Notes: a model not told the origin generated them from the letters alone. A stretch of DNA of 64,000 nucleotides from Theristus sp. LFF4_11 (GCA_030248135.1 JASANC010002619.1:181436-245435); one strand, 5' to 3'; shown: positions 9,490 through 22,600, counted from the first letter of the stretch. Translations and numbers: made by a program.

Positions 9490-10792
9490 GGCTGTAGGAG
9501 AACTGAGGGAAGGAGAACTGAGCACGGAGAACTGAGGGAAGGAGAACTGGTCACGCGGAAAACTGAGTCCTACGCATGCGCCCTCAGCGGAGGACTGAGT
9601 CCCACAGGTTTTTCTGGTTACATGGGAGTTTTTCTTCATTACCGTTGTTCAGCTTTGGTTTATTTAGAATTTTACGTTGTATTTAAACTGTTTTTAATAA
9701 TATTTAAATTTTTTAATACAGAAAAACGTTTTCTATTGCTCCCAATTGCAGATTTCTTTATATGACATTGAATACGGCATTTTTTTATTCAAATGAGCGG
9801 ACATGAACTTATCATGTTACAAATAATCATGTTTTTAGATAAATACATTGCATTCAATAGTTTTCAAAACTTTAAATGGAGAAGTTTTAAAAAAGATATT
9901 GTCACAATACTGAAATAAAGCGTTTTAAAGCTTTTGTAAATTTTAAACAATCGGAATCATATCATCGGACGAGGATGCCTGCAGCGCCCATCATCCTGGG
10001 TGGCTTATTGGTGGCTCCCACCAGGCGAACAGGGCAAAAGGAAAGGAAAAAAACGGATCTCTCAACTGTTTTGCAAAAAAACTTGTTTTGAAATTATTCG
10101 TTTTGTTTCACTGTTGAGAAAACCGGAAGAAAGATGGATATAGATCCACGGGCAGTCTTCAGAAAAAGAAGTAGGAGGAGGAGCAAAAGCAAACTCACAG
10201 CGAATTTGTTTTTTTTTCAAAAATATCTAGATATGACCACGATGCGACGGCGACCACAACGACGCGACACTGGAATAAAACTCTGAAAACGTTTTCAAAA
10301 ACTATTCAGATTTGGTGAGATAAGCAGGCAGGTTGCAGTTTAAAATTAGGTGTTGGGTTTCCGGGCTGAGGACATGGCGTGGGCTGGACATTTCGTTTTT
10401 TTGTGGAAACGATGATTTTACTTTATTTTGGAGTTGGGTTTGGAGAAGACCAGTTAGATTTCTGTGGCTATTTTGACAAAACAAACCAAAAAATAGAAAA
10501 AACCGCTCATAAAGGAAGCCAAAAACGACGCAAGTAGGGAAGGATAGGGAGGGAAGGTACAAGGAAAAAAATCTGAAAATGTAAATGATTAAAAAATAAT
10601 TAAAAATAAAAAGGATTTATTTATTATTAATAATAAATAGGTATAGGGACAGGGAACAAAGCAAAAACGCATTTGGTGATCAGTTCTCCGGGGCCTCAGT
10701 CCTCCTTCCCTCAGTTCTCCGCCCACGCGTGTGAGCTGTGACCAGTCCTCCGGGCCTCAGTCCTCCTTCCCTCAGTTCTCCGCCACCCATTT
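9490..10792. repeat. Inverted GA-rich minisatellite pair flanking about 1.1 kb
   Basis: The left cluster (about 9495-9605) has several units of GGAGAACTGAGGGAAGGA. The right cluster (about 10680-10790) has the same unit in reverse complement, TCCTTCCCTCAGTTCTCC. The pair could fold back or mark the ends of a non-autonomous element. The AT-rich interior shows no convincing gene. Confidence 0.55.
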
Positions 10793-10818
10793 TTTCCAAT
10801 TCACTATTATTATGAATA

Positions 10819-11080
10819 CCGTAAAGTCTTGCATATAAGGTCTCCTTATATAAATTTGAAAATCAAAAATTTCTGAAAAAAGTAGAATTTCGTGTGACAA
10901 CCTTATAAGTGGGAGGAGGTCTTATAAAGCGAACATTAGGAATTTCGGGCCTTATAAACGGGGTAGGATATTGACCAAGTCAAAATTTTGAATTTTTTGG
11001 TTTCCCGCCGTGTGACACTCCGCCCACTTTTGGGTGGGGGTCTTATAAGTGGGAGGAACCTTATATGCAAGACTTTACGG
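10819..11080. mobile_element. MITE with CCGTAAAGTCTTGCATATAAGG ends
   Basis: Terminal inverted repeats CCGTAAAGTCTTGCATATAA and its complement bound 262 bp, flanked by TA on each side. The interior repeats CTTATAAGTGGGAGGA. No coding capacity. A fragment of the right end (CCTTATATGCAAGAC) survives near 56530. Confidence 0.7.
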
Positions 11081-12338
11081 TAACACTGCATCGGAATGCG
11101 TCTGGTTGGTGTGTCGTCGATTGCATTTTTAACGTTCATTTCTAAAATCTATTCTAAAATATGGTGAGTGACAAAGCGATTTTTGAATGACTGTTTCGTT
11201 GATTTGATTTTTAAGCAATGTAGATGATAAAGCTCGTTTTTCGTCATCGCACTTTTTCAAGCTCAGGCTTGTTTACTATTCCAAAAATGTGCGCCGAACA
11301 TTTTCTTTGTCATTGCTTTTTATTTCTCATGTAACCATTATCTTTAAGTGCGGGCTGAGCTGCATTATAAAGTAAGCTATTGTGTGTCACAAATAAAAAC
11401 AATCAACCACCACCACACCAGTATTTTTTGTTTTTGGTCTTGCATAAAATCCGTACAATAGCCGACGTCGAGCATTTTTTTTGTCACAAAACTTGGATCG
11501 GACGGACTAGGGATCAAAATAGTCAGCGGTAAAAATCACAATACCCAAGATTGTGCCGGGTCGGATCCAGACTACATTTTCCTTTCCGCGAACGAAACGT
11601 TTTGGAAAGCAACAGAAAAACAATGTTAAAATTCGTATCTGTTTAAAATGTCTGCAGAGTCGAGAGACTGAGTACATGTCTCACCCATTGGTTAGCATTA
11701 GCAAACAACGAGGGTGATTCCTTAGCCTACAGACAGCGACACATTTGCAATGGCTACAAAATCAAATCATTTGAGGGAAAAAGGAGAAAGCATGAATTCG
11801 ATGGAAATGTGCAAAGCATCTGATAGAATGTGGTAAAGCGAAAATCGCACTAACCATGAAATGCCGAAACTCAATGAAAGCGTCGCTTAAGATGTCGCAC
11901 AAAATAAACCGCGCTTTGTATCAGGCGTATAAGTGAGTGTACGAACTCAGCGGTGATCATACCGGTAAACAGAGTGATAAAGCGATAGCAGTCGACCATC
12001 AAACACAGCTTGAAATCACCAGTTGGGAACGAAAACGAAACCGTATTTTGGCAAAAGTGCAGCAAGCGGAATGAAAATCACACTTGACTTGACTCAAAAT
12101 CACATGAATAAATCACAAAACTCAATAAAAACGTTTTGATTTGAGGGGTGGGACAATTGTTGGACGTGTTGTAGAGTGTGGATAACATAAACACTATCAA
12201 AACTGAACATAATCCTCACAATGATGAACTTCAGCGTTGTCATTTTACATTCAAATTACCGACGGTTGAAGACCAATCAACTTCGAACAATCAATCCAGA
12301 CATCAAATGAGATTGAGGAGCCAAAATACAGCGTTTCT
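11081..12338. other. Intergenic, no gene seen
   Basis: AT-rich DNA between the MITE and the 3' end of the ABHD2-like gene. No splice-consistent coding exon, inverted repeat or tandem array was found. The part next to 12338 probably includes the 3' untranslated region of the ABHD2-like gene. Confidence 0.4.
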
Positions 12339-14865
12339 TCATTGTGCGTCTCTCTGTTTGACAGTCTTCTCATCGTCGTACACAGAGATGGCCGCATTTG
12401 CGAGCTCCACAATAAATCTGTCTAACCAGGTGATCGATCGCGGGTTGTACGAGTGCCCCTCGAGAAACCCCAAATGGCCACCATGTTTCGTCAGCACAAA
12501 ACAAGTGTCCGGTTTGTTCGCTGCAAACAAAAACGAATAAAGAGATGTGCCACTTGTTAGTTGCAAGAAAACGTGTTCTGCCTGTCGTTCAACAAACGTA
12601 ATTTTTCCCTGAAACCAACCTATCATGTCCTTGACCGGAATCCATAATGCTGGTGGAATGATCGGGTCATCAAGTGCGTTCAAAAACACCATCGGAATGT
12701 TCAGCTGGAACAGTCGAAAAGTGCACAGTGATTGAAGGACAGAGATAGAGGACACCGCTTTTCGATGCACAACAAAGCATGCAGGTACCTTTGGAATGAC
12801 GTTGATTGAACTGACATCCCTGTAGTAGTCGTCTAGTCTATCGTAGCCGTGCACACGCCTGAAAGCAAACTGTATTGCAGAACAACGCCGCAGCAACTAA
12901 CATCATGTTTGACTGCATTTTCGCGGCGCAACTCGCTGAATAAAACTAAATAGCCGGGCCGGGCCTGCTAAACAAACTGCGCCAGCATCATTCTGCTCAA
13001 ACGTGCACTTTACGGACAACACAGGACATGCGCAAGACCGTGTGTGCACCACCTGCTATAGTACTCATCAACGCCAGCAATTGAGGTTGTCGCCCAAAGT
13101 TTGTGCTCATCGACAACGCCCCTGCGCACGAACGCTTGCACTGCAGAGTTGTAGTGTCGTCGGAGCAGTCGCTTCACGTTCTCAGCTATTATGTAGTTGT
13201 ACACACGTCGGGCACCCTCCCACTGGTGGTAAAGCTCGATTGAACTGCAACACAGACGGCAAACTGATTTTGTTGGCAACAGTTGCAACTCAGGAATACA
13301 TGAAGTTCGCTGTTTGCGCTTTTGACAGGCGGACGGACAGTGGTGCACCGCAGTCAGCCAGCACCGCTCAATGAACGATTTCACTTGTTTTCAACATCAA
13401 CTTGACCATCAAGCGCACATCTACCTCAGCGCGTCGTATCCTTGGCAAACAGACAATGCAGCGACCACTTTCGATTTGATGAGCGGCGGTGCGCTGCTGA
13501 GCATCAGCGTTGTGATGTTGGCGCCCATGCTGAATCCGACGCAGAAGAACCGAGTGGCCGGATAGAGCTCGATCAGACGCATCATCATCGTCTGCAGCTC
13601 CTCGGTGTTACCTGCGATTATTTGGTCAGTCAGTGCCGGTCCGCTTGTGTCCGCGCGTTTACCCACTAACCATATCCAAAAATGCGCGACGACGTCAACT
13701 CGAGATCTTTCAGTGCACCGAGGTGATTGAGCACCGCGCACCTGTATCCGTTCTCCTGCGCGTAGTGCACAGCCGTGCGTACATAGTTGCTCTCGCTGCA
13801 GTTCGCGATGCCCGGACAGATCGCAAGAGTGTAGTCGCCTGTAAGTCGAGCACATTCTCGCTCAGACAGCCGCACACGCACACTCTCGAGCATCACGCAG
13901 TACAGTCTATCTCGCTAATATATGCAACTAGCTGACTGGTTGGTCGTAGCAATTCGCAGCGCTCATTGGTTAGGCATGAGCAAATTCTCAGCGCTGATTG
14001 GTTGGTCGTAGCAATTCTCAGCGCTGATTGGGTAGTTATGAGCAAATTCTCAGCACTGATTGGTTGGTCATTACGTGATGTTGCATACATTTTCCAGATG
14101 GACTGTATATGTTGAGCGACGTACGTGCAGTGTTGTGATGCGTGATCGGCTCAAACACATCGAACGTCACCGTGGTACCGTCGGCGAGTCGCACCGAGTG
14201 TCGTTTGTTGAATGTGCGTCGTAGACTCGCGTGACCGAGCACACCGTAGAACGCCGTCTGCAAATGGCCGTTGCGACCCCAGAGACGCGGTGGACGGTAG
14301 CTGCAACAAAGTGCACGCAATATTCGCAGGTGGCAAGGCAGGGGGGCCGGTGATATGACCTATCGACATTTGAAACACTCAGAGAGAAAGTCGTTTTTTT
14401 GTAGCACATGGGTTGATTAACTGAAACATATGAGTGCCCCTTATTCCACTCTCCCGTCTCTCACATGCGATGCAGCGCGGGACAACGTGCGATCATTTTC
14501 GCCATGCGATCGGATGCGGCGTTCGATGGGAACACCTTCGGAATTTCCGGCCGACTGAACACTTGCAGAAACCGGACCAACAAGAAAATGGCCACGATCG
14601 CGAAGAACCAAGCTGGCCCACCAGACATCGGCAACAGCAGCGCCGCTGTGCTCGGCAGTAAAACGGCCGCAGCGGCAAAGCTGTCGTCCATGGTGAAGAA
14701 ATTTTCATTCTGAGCGTGCTGCTGCTGGTGAAGGGGTTGATGCGCTTGTTGTTGACGGTGGCACCGCGGCTGATCACTGTCATTATTGTTGTTGTCATCT
14801 TGGCAATTTTCAGAGTGAACCATTTCGGCTGGTGGTGGCTGGCGTGGTGTTGCTGTTGACGACAC
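12339..14865 (-). CDS. ABHD2: ABHD2-like alpha/beta hydrolase
   Basis: Eight exons on the minus strand join in phase: 14865-14465, 14300-14125, 13838-13671, 13611-13425, 13244-13053, 12858-12789, 12704-12620 and 12520-12339, giving 486 residues. A low-complexity Asn/Gln/His-rich N-terminus precedes one membrane segment at about residues 84-102. The hydrolase fold follows: RPPRLWGRNGHLQT, CPGIAN, YAQENGYRCAVLNHLGAL, the nucleophile elbow VGFSMGAN (Ser about 276), the acid in NALDDP (Asp 410/411) and the base in KHGGHLGF (His about 442). The complete triad predicts an active enzyme. Animal ABHD2 is a membrane serine hydrolase acting on monoacylglycerols and acetyl esters. Vertebrate ABHD2 is about 425 residues; the extra length here is all N-terminal. 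Most of intron 2 is a MITE. Confidence 0.93.
13903..14105. mobile_element. CAGTC-type MITE inside ABHD2-like intron 2
   Basis: It starts CAGTCTATCTCGCTAATA and ends with a diverged complement (CCAGATGGACTG), flanked by TA. The ends match the foldback element at 5603-6366. The interior has about four units of 34-36 bases, each with TCTCAGCGCTGATTGG. It fills about 200 of the 286 bases of the intron and ends about 19 bases from the splice donor. Confidence 0.7.
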
Positions 14866-14892
14866 AGACAGTCCACAGTAGTGGTGGTGGTC

Positions 14893-15258
14893 AGTTTTAT
14901 AAAAGTGAGGAGCTTCTGAAAAGAGAGGAGTTTTACTTCAGGGTATTGCAAAACTCAGACCGTGAGATAAATTCTGAATAAATTAACAGAGAGGTGACAG
15001 TGTTAATAAATTCATTGAATTTTGCAGAAATATCAACCCAATATGAATCTTTGGTCAAAAAAGAATTTTGGGTGCAAGCAATCATTCAATTGGACTTTGC
15101 CATGGTCTAACTTTTGGAACACCCTGTGACCAGTTTTATAAAAGTGAGGAGTTGAGGAGTGAGGGTAAAACTTTTGAGAAGAGTAGTTGAGAAGGGTTTT
15201 ATAAAAGTGAGGAGTTGAGGAGTGAGGAGTTAAGGAGTGAATTGAGTAGAACTTGAGA
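14893..15258. repeat. GAGGAGTTGAGGAGTGAGG tandem repeat
   Basis: Repeated words TTTTATAAAAGTGAGGAG and TTGAGGAGTGAGG occur at about 14895, 15133 and 15200, with decayed units between. The region lies just upstream of the ABHD2-like start codon (14865), in its 5' flank. No gene is supported. Confidence 0.5.
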
Positions 15259-15289
15259 TGCCAAAAAAATCCCAATTTTTTTTAAACAA

Positions 15290-15640
15290 AGTTGTTCAGA
15301 ATTTTTCAGGGAGTCCGAATATCACTGTCTGAGAACCAACCGACTTACCATATGACCCCCACTCATATGGGAGGAGGGTGAAAATTTCAGATTTGGCTTC
15401 GGCGATCCCATTTTTCCACCGACGACATCGTGCCTCGTGTTTTGTCTCTCAATTTCCCTCAAATAACAAACAAGCAACTCACCGGTGTGATGGAACTGAC
15501 GACGACTGACGACACGAGTCGATCATGTCTCACCAAGGCTCAAAGTCGATAAATCGATCCAGAATACCACCTGCAGAGTTGAAGACTATGTCACAAAGTA
15601 AAGTCGAAGAAAATTTTTGTTGAACTTTCAAAAAATTATG
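15290..15640 (+). mobile_element. Partial copy of family C element
   Basis: It shares long stretches with 2880-3400, such as GTTGTTCAGAATTTTTCAGG and TATGACCCCCACTCAT, but the TAGAGATGT ends were not found. It is a truncated copy. Confidence 0.6.
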
Positions 15641-15715
15641 CCAAAAACGGGCATCAAAAACGAAAAAAATTTCGAAATCAAAATCGAAACTAATTCTGAT
15701 GATGTCGCGCGCGAC

Positions 15716-17438
15716 TAGGGTTGTTAAACAAAAATCGATTTTTTTAAAGTGATTAAAAAAAACAAAAATGCCGATTTTTTTAATTCGAAAAATTTTCTTC
15801 TAATATGCTCTGAAAACCTCAATTTTGGCACAATTTTTTGAAAGTTTAACAAATTTTTTTTGATATTACCTTGTAAAACCGTTAGCAGTCCATTTTGGAC
15901 CGTTTTACCGACTGATTTCAGGCTTCAACAACATCTGCGATGAAGTTTTTAAGCGTCCCAAAGGTTGGCTTACCATTTCCGATGCAGATAAGGTGACGAT
16001 TCGCCTCGCAGAGCGTCCGATTGTGCTCGCTGCTCCGTTTGCAAGCGCTACGTTGTCTGATTGCTGCTTCGTGTCGTGTCGTCGGGACACATTATCAGAA
16101 TTGATCGAATTTCAAGCCGGTATGTGTATTTTCACTTGGGCTGGGGACAATTGGTGACGTTATGGGGGTCAAAACACAAGAAGAGGTATGGTAACGGTTT
16201 GGAAAAGGGGTAAATGAGGTCACCCAAACAAAATCTGGAAAGTTCCGCCGTAGGGTTAGGGAAAAAAAATCCGGATTTTTTTTTAAATTAAAAAAAAAAT
16301 TTTTTTTAAATTTTTTTACAAGTTAGGTTTGTTCGAAGCGTCTCGTCGAGCTGAGTTCATCTAGACTATTTTCAGAACGATCCGGAAAACTATAAGAGCG
16401 AAAATCGTGTTTTATTGAAATTATGTCCATTTCATAGAGGGAAAGTTGCATTTTCAACAGTAAAACAGGACAATTTTCGACGTGTACTTGAATATTGAAC
16501 CGTTCTTAGTTGTTCCTCTTTAGAAAATTACCAAAATTTGACTGTGTTCAAAAATTCCTGTTTGCTGTAGCTAAGTCGGCAACCCCTGTCGACCCGGTCG
16601 CCCCCCCCCCCAAGACACTTACTTTCAGGTTCAACCAGCTATGCTATCTGCCACATGGCGAGAGCCCACTCTTCAAATCATCGTATCGAAAACACGTACC
16701 ATGATTTCGCGATCACGTTGCGGGCAACTGACAGACGCAAGTTTAACACGTTAGTTTAGCTCAGCACGCAAGTTTTAACATGTGGCCATGTTATCGGGTA
16801 TCTGAAAAACGGTCGTGTGATGTGGTATTAATCAACATCTCCGCTCCAATTGTTTAACAATATATCGCACAACTCCATTGTAGACCTATAACATACGCCA
16901 ATCAACAAAATATCATGTTCATCTCATGGCCTACCGACTGAAAAACATGTTCTACATGTATATTAGTGTGATAGACTGTAAGTTGCAAGAAAACGATTTC
17001 TGAAACGATATTTCAATTCAGTTAAGTCATTTCAACGCTAAAAATTGACTAGAAGTCATCCAAATCGAAAAACATGGAGTACGTCGGTCAAAATGACCAA
17101 ATAATGACATGTACCTAAGCACACAAAGAAGTTGGGAAGAAAATTTGGTTTGAACTTTCAAAAAATTATGCCATAAATCGAATTTTCAGAGCAAAGTAGA
17201 AGAAAAATTTTTCAAATTTTTTTTAAGTTTAAAAAAAAATCCAAATTTTAAAAAAAAAACGAAAAAAAAAAAAAAATTTTTTTCAAAGCCCCTCAAGCCT
17301 CAACCCTACATACGGGTGTCATACGGGGGAGGCGATTGCACATCAAATGTGGTTCTTCGTCGAACTCCCTTTGATTTTTGAAATTAAAAAAAAAATTTTT
17401 AACAAAAATGACGATTTTTGTTTTTTTTAACAACCCTC
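15716..17438 (-). mobile_element. Family B hAT-type element, inverted, split by a family A insertion
   Basis: It starts TAGGGTTGTTAAAC and ends TTTAACAACCCT, with the interior of 2065-2746 in reverse order. Family A DNA (16251-17308) interrupts it exactly between GTTCCGCC(G) and CATACGGG. No target duplication is visible, so the copy is older than the one at 2065. Confidence 0.65.
16251..17308 (-). mobile_element. Family A hAT-type element, copy 2 (nested, inverted)
   Basis: TAGGGTTAGGG at the left and a diverged CAACCCTA at the right bound a copy in opposite orientation to 7095-8123. A short insertion around 16955-16980 (ACATGTATATTAGTGTGATA) is absent from the other copies. It lies inside a family B element. 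Confidence 0.7.
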
Positions 17439-17456
17439 CCTACCCCGCCCCCCAGG

Positions 17457-17686
17457 CCGTAATGCATCATTATTAAAACAGCTGCATCTGCAGTTCCGGT
17501 GCTCGCTCCTCCTCCATAACACAGGAAAGAAAAAAATGCAAAAACTAAATTGATCATTTTCACCTTATCAAAAAGACTTGGCTTAGGATTAGGATTAGGT
17601 TTAGGATTAGGAACCTACAACTACTCATTACAAGCAACCTCAGATCAAAAATAAAAAAAAATCACTTTTAAGAATGTATACAAATC
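17457..17686 (+). repeat. Dispersed telomere-like repeat, copy 3
   Basis: Matches 3491-3715 along its whole length, with one small CTCG insertion in the GGTGCTCGCTCCTCCTCC stretch. The TTAGGA/TTAGGT array is at about 17584-17612. Confidence 0.7.
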
Positions 17687-17695
17687 CCCCCAGGC

Positions 17696-18388
17696 TAGGG
17701 TTAGGGGAAAAAAAAATCCGGATTTTTTTTTTTAAATTAAAAAAAAATTTTTTTTTAAAAAAAAAATTTTTTTTTACAAGTTAGGTTTGTTCGAAGCGTC
17801 TCGTCGAGCTGAGTTCATCTAGACTATTTTCAGAACGATCCGGAAAACTATAAGAGCGAAAATCGTGTTTTATTGAAATTATGTCCATTTCATAGAGGGA
17901 AAGTTGCATTTTCAACAGTAAAACAGGACAATTTTCGACGTGTACTTGAATATTGAACCGTTCTTAGTTGTTCCTCTTTAGAAAATTACCAAAATTTGAC
18001 TGTGTTCAAAAATTCCTGTTTGCTGTAGCTAAGTCGGCAACCCCTGTCGACCCGGTCGCCCCCCCCAAGACACTTACTTTCAGGTTCAACCAGCTATGCT
18101 ATCTGCCACATGGCGAGAGCCCACTCTTCAAATCATCGTATCGAAAACACGTACCATGATTTCGCGATCACGTTGCGGGCAACTGACAGACGCAAGTTTA
18201 ACACGTTAGTTTAGCTCAGCACGCAAGTTTTAACATGTGGCCATGTTATCGGGTATCTGAAAAACGGTCGTGTGATGTGGTATTAACCAACATCCCCGCT
18301 CCAATTGTTTAACAATATATCGCACAACTCCATTGTAGACCTATAACGTACGCCAATCAACAAGATATCATGTTCATCTCATGGCCTA
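17696..18388 (-). mobile_element. Family A hAT-type element, copy 3 (truncated)
   Basis: It starts TAGGGTTAGGGG and follows copy 2 closely, then stops abruptly at CTCATGGCCTA, where C-tract repeat begins. About one third of the element is missing. Confidence 0.65.
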
Positions 18389-19674
18389 GGCCCCCCCCCC
18401 GCACTTTTGCTACTGCGCCCCCCCCACTGAAAAATTTTCGGCACCCCCCACGTGACGACACCCCCCCTCGAAAATTTGCTTTCGCCTTCGGTACTGTCTC
18501 TTTATGCTCTGAAAACCTCATTTTTCGCACAAATTTTGGAAAGTTTTTGTTTGTTTGTTTGTTTTTTATTGCACTTTCCGATTCACAATTCTCTTTGAAA
18601 GCAAATCAAAAGAAAGCAACTGTGTGGTCAACTCGAGCCCAACAAAACGCCTCAAAACAACAGAATGCCTCAAAGTAAGTGGAATCAAAAAAGGAAATGA
18701 CATGAAAATGTCCGGTTTTTAAGTGAACTTTCAACACAACTGAGAAAAAGTCAACCGAAACAAACACTCGAACACTACAACACAGTCGAGACACGACACT
18801 ACAAACAAAACAAACCGACTCTGACAGTCAGACTGAAACTGAAACTGTTGATTGAAAAAAAACTAACACAAAATAAATTTGGTTGGTAAATTACGAGTTC
18901 GTCGAATCGCTGGTTCACGAAAAACCACATCGTATGAAGTCACGAGTAACCACACCATAGCTGTCGCAGCACACGTACACAAAGCGAATCACTGACGGGC
19001 ACGAGCACACAAATGAAGCAAAATCAAGTGAGCGGCTGTCACAATCTCGACCGTTTGGGGCAAGTTGTCTGGAACTATCGAGATGGAAAATTAGATACCA
19101 TAGACCTAATTTTGTGATTGAAGATGTTGACGAGAAAGGTTGGCAGGAGAATTTGAAATTACACATTGAAAGTTCGTGAGAAGCGAGAAGCATTTGGACA
19201 GACAGGGTCAAGCCGGCGGAACTCAAATACAAAAAATTAAAATGAATTGATTTGAGACTGAGATTGGCGCGAGTGAAAGACACATCCCTTTAAAGCGGAA
19301 GTTTTCGGGAAGGAAGCGGACTCTCCTGTAGATTTATGTCAAAATTGTCGAGTATTTTGTTTGAGCGAATTTCAACACAAGTTCAACAAAATTAAAAAAA
19401 AATCTTTGACATTACTTTGTAAAACCGTCAGCACTGTCAGCAGTCGATTTTGGACCGTTTTGGTTTTGTTTTACCGATTGATTTTAGGCTTGAACAACTT
19501 TTGGTTTTGAAATAAAGTTTTTGAGCGTCGCAAAGCTTGGCTTACCATTTCCGATTCCGATCCGATGCAGCAATCAATGTGACATTTCGCCTCACAATGT
19601 GAATTCTGAGCTGCTGCGCACGCTCATTTTTGGTGTGCGTTTCTGATTTCCAGCGCAGCAAATAACGCGGCGTC
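18389..19674. other. Degenerate repeat DNA upstream of mL64 gene
   Basis: C-tract repeat occupies 18389-18500 and is the inverted counterpart of the left edge of the window. At 19390-19600 a decayed piece of family B is recognisable (TTTTACCGATTGATTTTAGGC, CTTGGCTTACCATTTCCGA). Between them is AT-rich sequence without a supported gene. Confidence 0.5.
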
Positions 19675-22600
19675 GTGTTTTTGCACAAAATGCTGCGTTG
19701 CGGCGGTTCATCGATGGCTGCAGCGGCAGCGAGCGTGCGTCAGTGCCGGAGCAGGCGGTTGCATTTGTCACGCTGCGTCCGTGGCGCGAGCACGTCAGAC
19801 GCAGACGCAGACGCAAGCGAGACAACGTCAACCTCAACCAGTTTGAAGCCGGTCGCCGATCAAACCGACGATTTCGAGATGCACCATGAGTTCGCACAGC
19901 ATCAACCCACTGAACAGGTGCTCTGCTGTTTTCTCTGGTGTTAAGGTGTTTCAGTTCAGACAGTTTACGCTACGCGTGAGCGGTTTTTTTCATATTTTTT
20001 CAGCACCCATTGTTCAGAAGTTTTGACCCAATACCAACGAATTTATTGAGTTTGACGCAGTATATTTTTTAGTTACTTTAATTTTTACAAGTTGAAAATT
20101 TTCGAAAATATTTGATTAAAAAACCGGTTCTTTATTTTTACAAGAAACAAACTTTTCGAAAAAAGTTTTCTTGTTCATGCCAACGCTAATGATGGCACAT
20201 GGGCACATCTCGTTGCAGGCGCACATTGCGCTGACGCCGGCGCAGACGCGTTTTAGTGCGGATGTGTACGAGCGTGCGAACAAAGACGTCCTGGAACACC
20301 TTGAAGGCGAGCGGAAACGAGCGGAAGTCGCCGCGGAGTTTCCGTGTGAAGCCGAACGCCCGCTGGATTATGACGCGCTCTGCGACGTGTCTGGCCTGCG
20401 ACCGGTGCACTACTGGCAGATGCGTGGCAAGGCGATGCCCATGCACCAGTTAGTCGCACATTCTCAGAGTCAGTGCTGCACTCGAGGGCTGTCCGCTGGC
20501 AATGGCGATCACAATCCGCTGAGCCGCTGATTTCGAATAATACGGCACGCTGATTAATTGGTCCCATGAACGCCATGCAGCTCGATGCTGCCAATTAGTG
20601 TTAGTTCTGGAGTGCAGACATTGCATGTGCTTACAGTCTAACTCTATAACATATCCAACTAGCTGATCGGTTGGTGGTCGTGTGCTGCAGCATGGATTCT
20701 ATGCAAACCAAACTCCACCCCCACTGCAGAATGCATGCATCAACCAATCAGTCAGTTGAATATGTTATAGAGTTAGGACTAGGGTTAGGGGCTTTGAAAA
20801 AAAAAAATTTTTTATTTTTTTTTCGTTTTTTTTTAAAATTTGGATTTTTTTTTCAAACTAAAAAAAATTTGAAAAATTTTTCTTCTACTTTGCTCTGAAA
20901 ATTCGATTTATGGCATAATTTTTTGAAAGTTCAAACCAACTTCTTTGTGTGCTTAGGTACATGTCATTATTTGGTCATTTTGACCGACGTACTCCATGTT
21001 TTTCGATTTGGATGACTTCTAGTCAATTTTTAGCGTTGAAATGACTTAACTGAATTGAAATATCGTTTCAGAAATCGTTTTCTTGCAACTTAGAACATGT
21101 TTTTTCAGTCGGTAGGCCATGAGATGAACATGATATTTTGTTGATTGGCGTATGTTATAGGTCTACAATGGAGTTGTGCGATATATTGTTAAACAATTGG
21201 AGCGGAGATGTTGGTTAATACCACATCACACGACCGTTTCTCAGATACCCGATAACATGGCCACATGTTAAAACTTGCGTGCTGAGCTAAACTAACGTGT
21301 TAAACTTGCGTCTGTCAGTTGCCCGCAACGTGATCGCGAAATCATGGTACGTGTTTTCGATACGATGATTTGAAGAGTGGGCTCTCGCCATGTGGCAGAT
21401 AGCATAGCTGGTTGAACCTGAAAGTAAGTGTCTTGGGGGGGGGGGCGACCGGGTCGACAGGGGTTGCCGACTTAGCTACAGCAAACAGGAATTTTTGAAC
21501 ACAGTCAAATTTTGGTAATTTTCTAAAGAGGAACAACTAAGAACGGTTCAATATTCAAGTACACGTCGAAAATTGTCCTGTTTTACTGTTGTAAATGCAA
21601 CTTTCCCTCTATGAAATGGACATAATTTCAATAAAACACGATTTTCGCTCTTATAGTTTTCCGGATCGTTCTGAAAATAGTCTAGATGAACTCAGCTCGA
21701 CGAGACGCTTCGAACAAACCTAACTTGTAAAAAAAAATTTAAAAAAAAAAAAATTTTAATTCAAAAAAAAAATCCGGATTTTTTTTCCCCTAACCCTAGT
21801 TAGGACTATTATCTCTGAATTAGAGTTTGACTGCTGCTGCAAGATCAACAACGTGCACCGGATCTGATTGCTGTGCAAACTGGACGGAAATCCATGTTTT
21901 GAGCATGTTAATATGGCGTGAATGAATTTTTGCTCGCTCGCTTGCAGACACGCTTGGCAATGGGAACGCCAGAGTTTGCGTGAGCGATACGCACGCTACG
22001 GACGGGCATCGGGCGTCAACCCAGGTGTGATGTGGATGACGAAACAAGAACTGAAAGAACAGATCCACTTCGACCAGGATCAGCTGCCCGACCTGGAGGA
22101 GTCGAAGGCGGTCGCGCGCGCAAAGAGGCAACACGAACGTGCGCTCTACGACAGAACGTACGTGCGGGCGACACGTTTGCGCTTTGTTGCTGTGCGTCTC
22201 GGTTGGCAGATGCTGAACTCTTGCTCTTGGCACCATGCATTTTTTTCTTGGCTAGCCCTGGCTAAAAACATCGCTTAAACTTCTTAACAACAGCAACACC
22301 ATTCTTCAAGCAGACGTTTTTTCTCTGAACATACACCGGCTTGTTTGGCAACTGGTGTGCTTGTGAGGTGAAGTGTGACTGGCAGATCGCCGACAACACG
22401 TGCGGTGAAAACAATGTTGACCGACGGTTAATATTTACGCAACACAACACCAACCATATAACCAACCAACTGTAGATCTCTGAACTTCTCTGCGCGCCCA
22501 GAATTATTAGTTTAGATTTTTTACTCAGCTGTTTTTGACTTTCCAAGAATTGTTTTGTCATTGGCTGGCGACGTCATTAGCAGTGAAACGCCGTTTGTCA

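Noticed and set aside
18606..18678. ATGCCTCAAA followed by GTAAGT, possible tiny first exon for mL64
   Set aside because: Ten coding bases and one donor are not enough, and the open exon at 19675 already supplies a start and targeting sequence.
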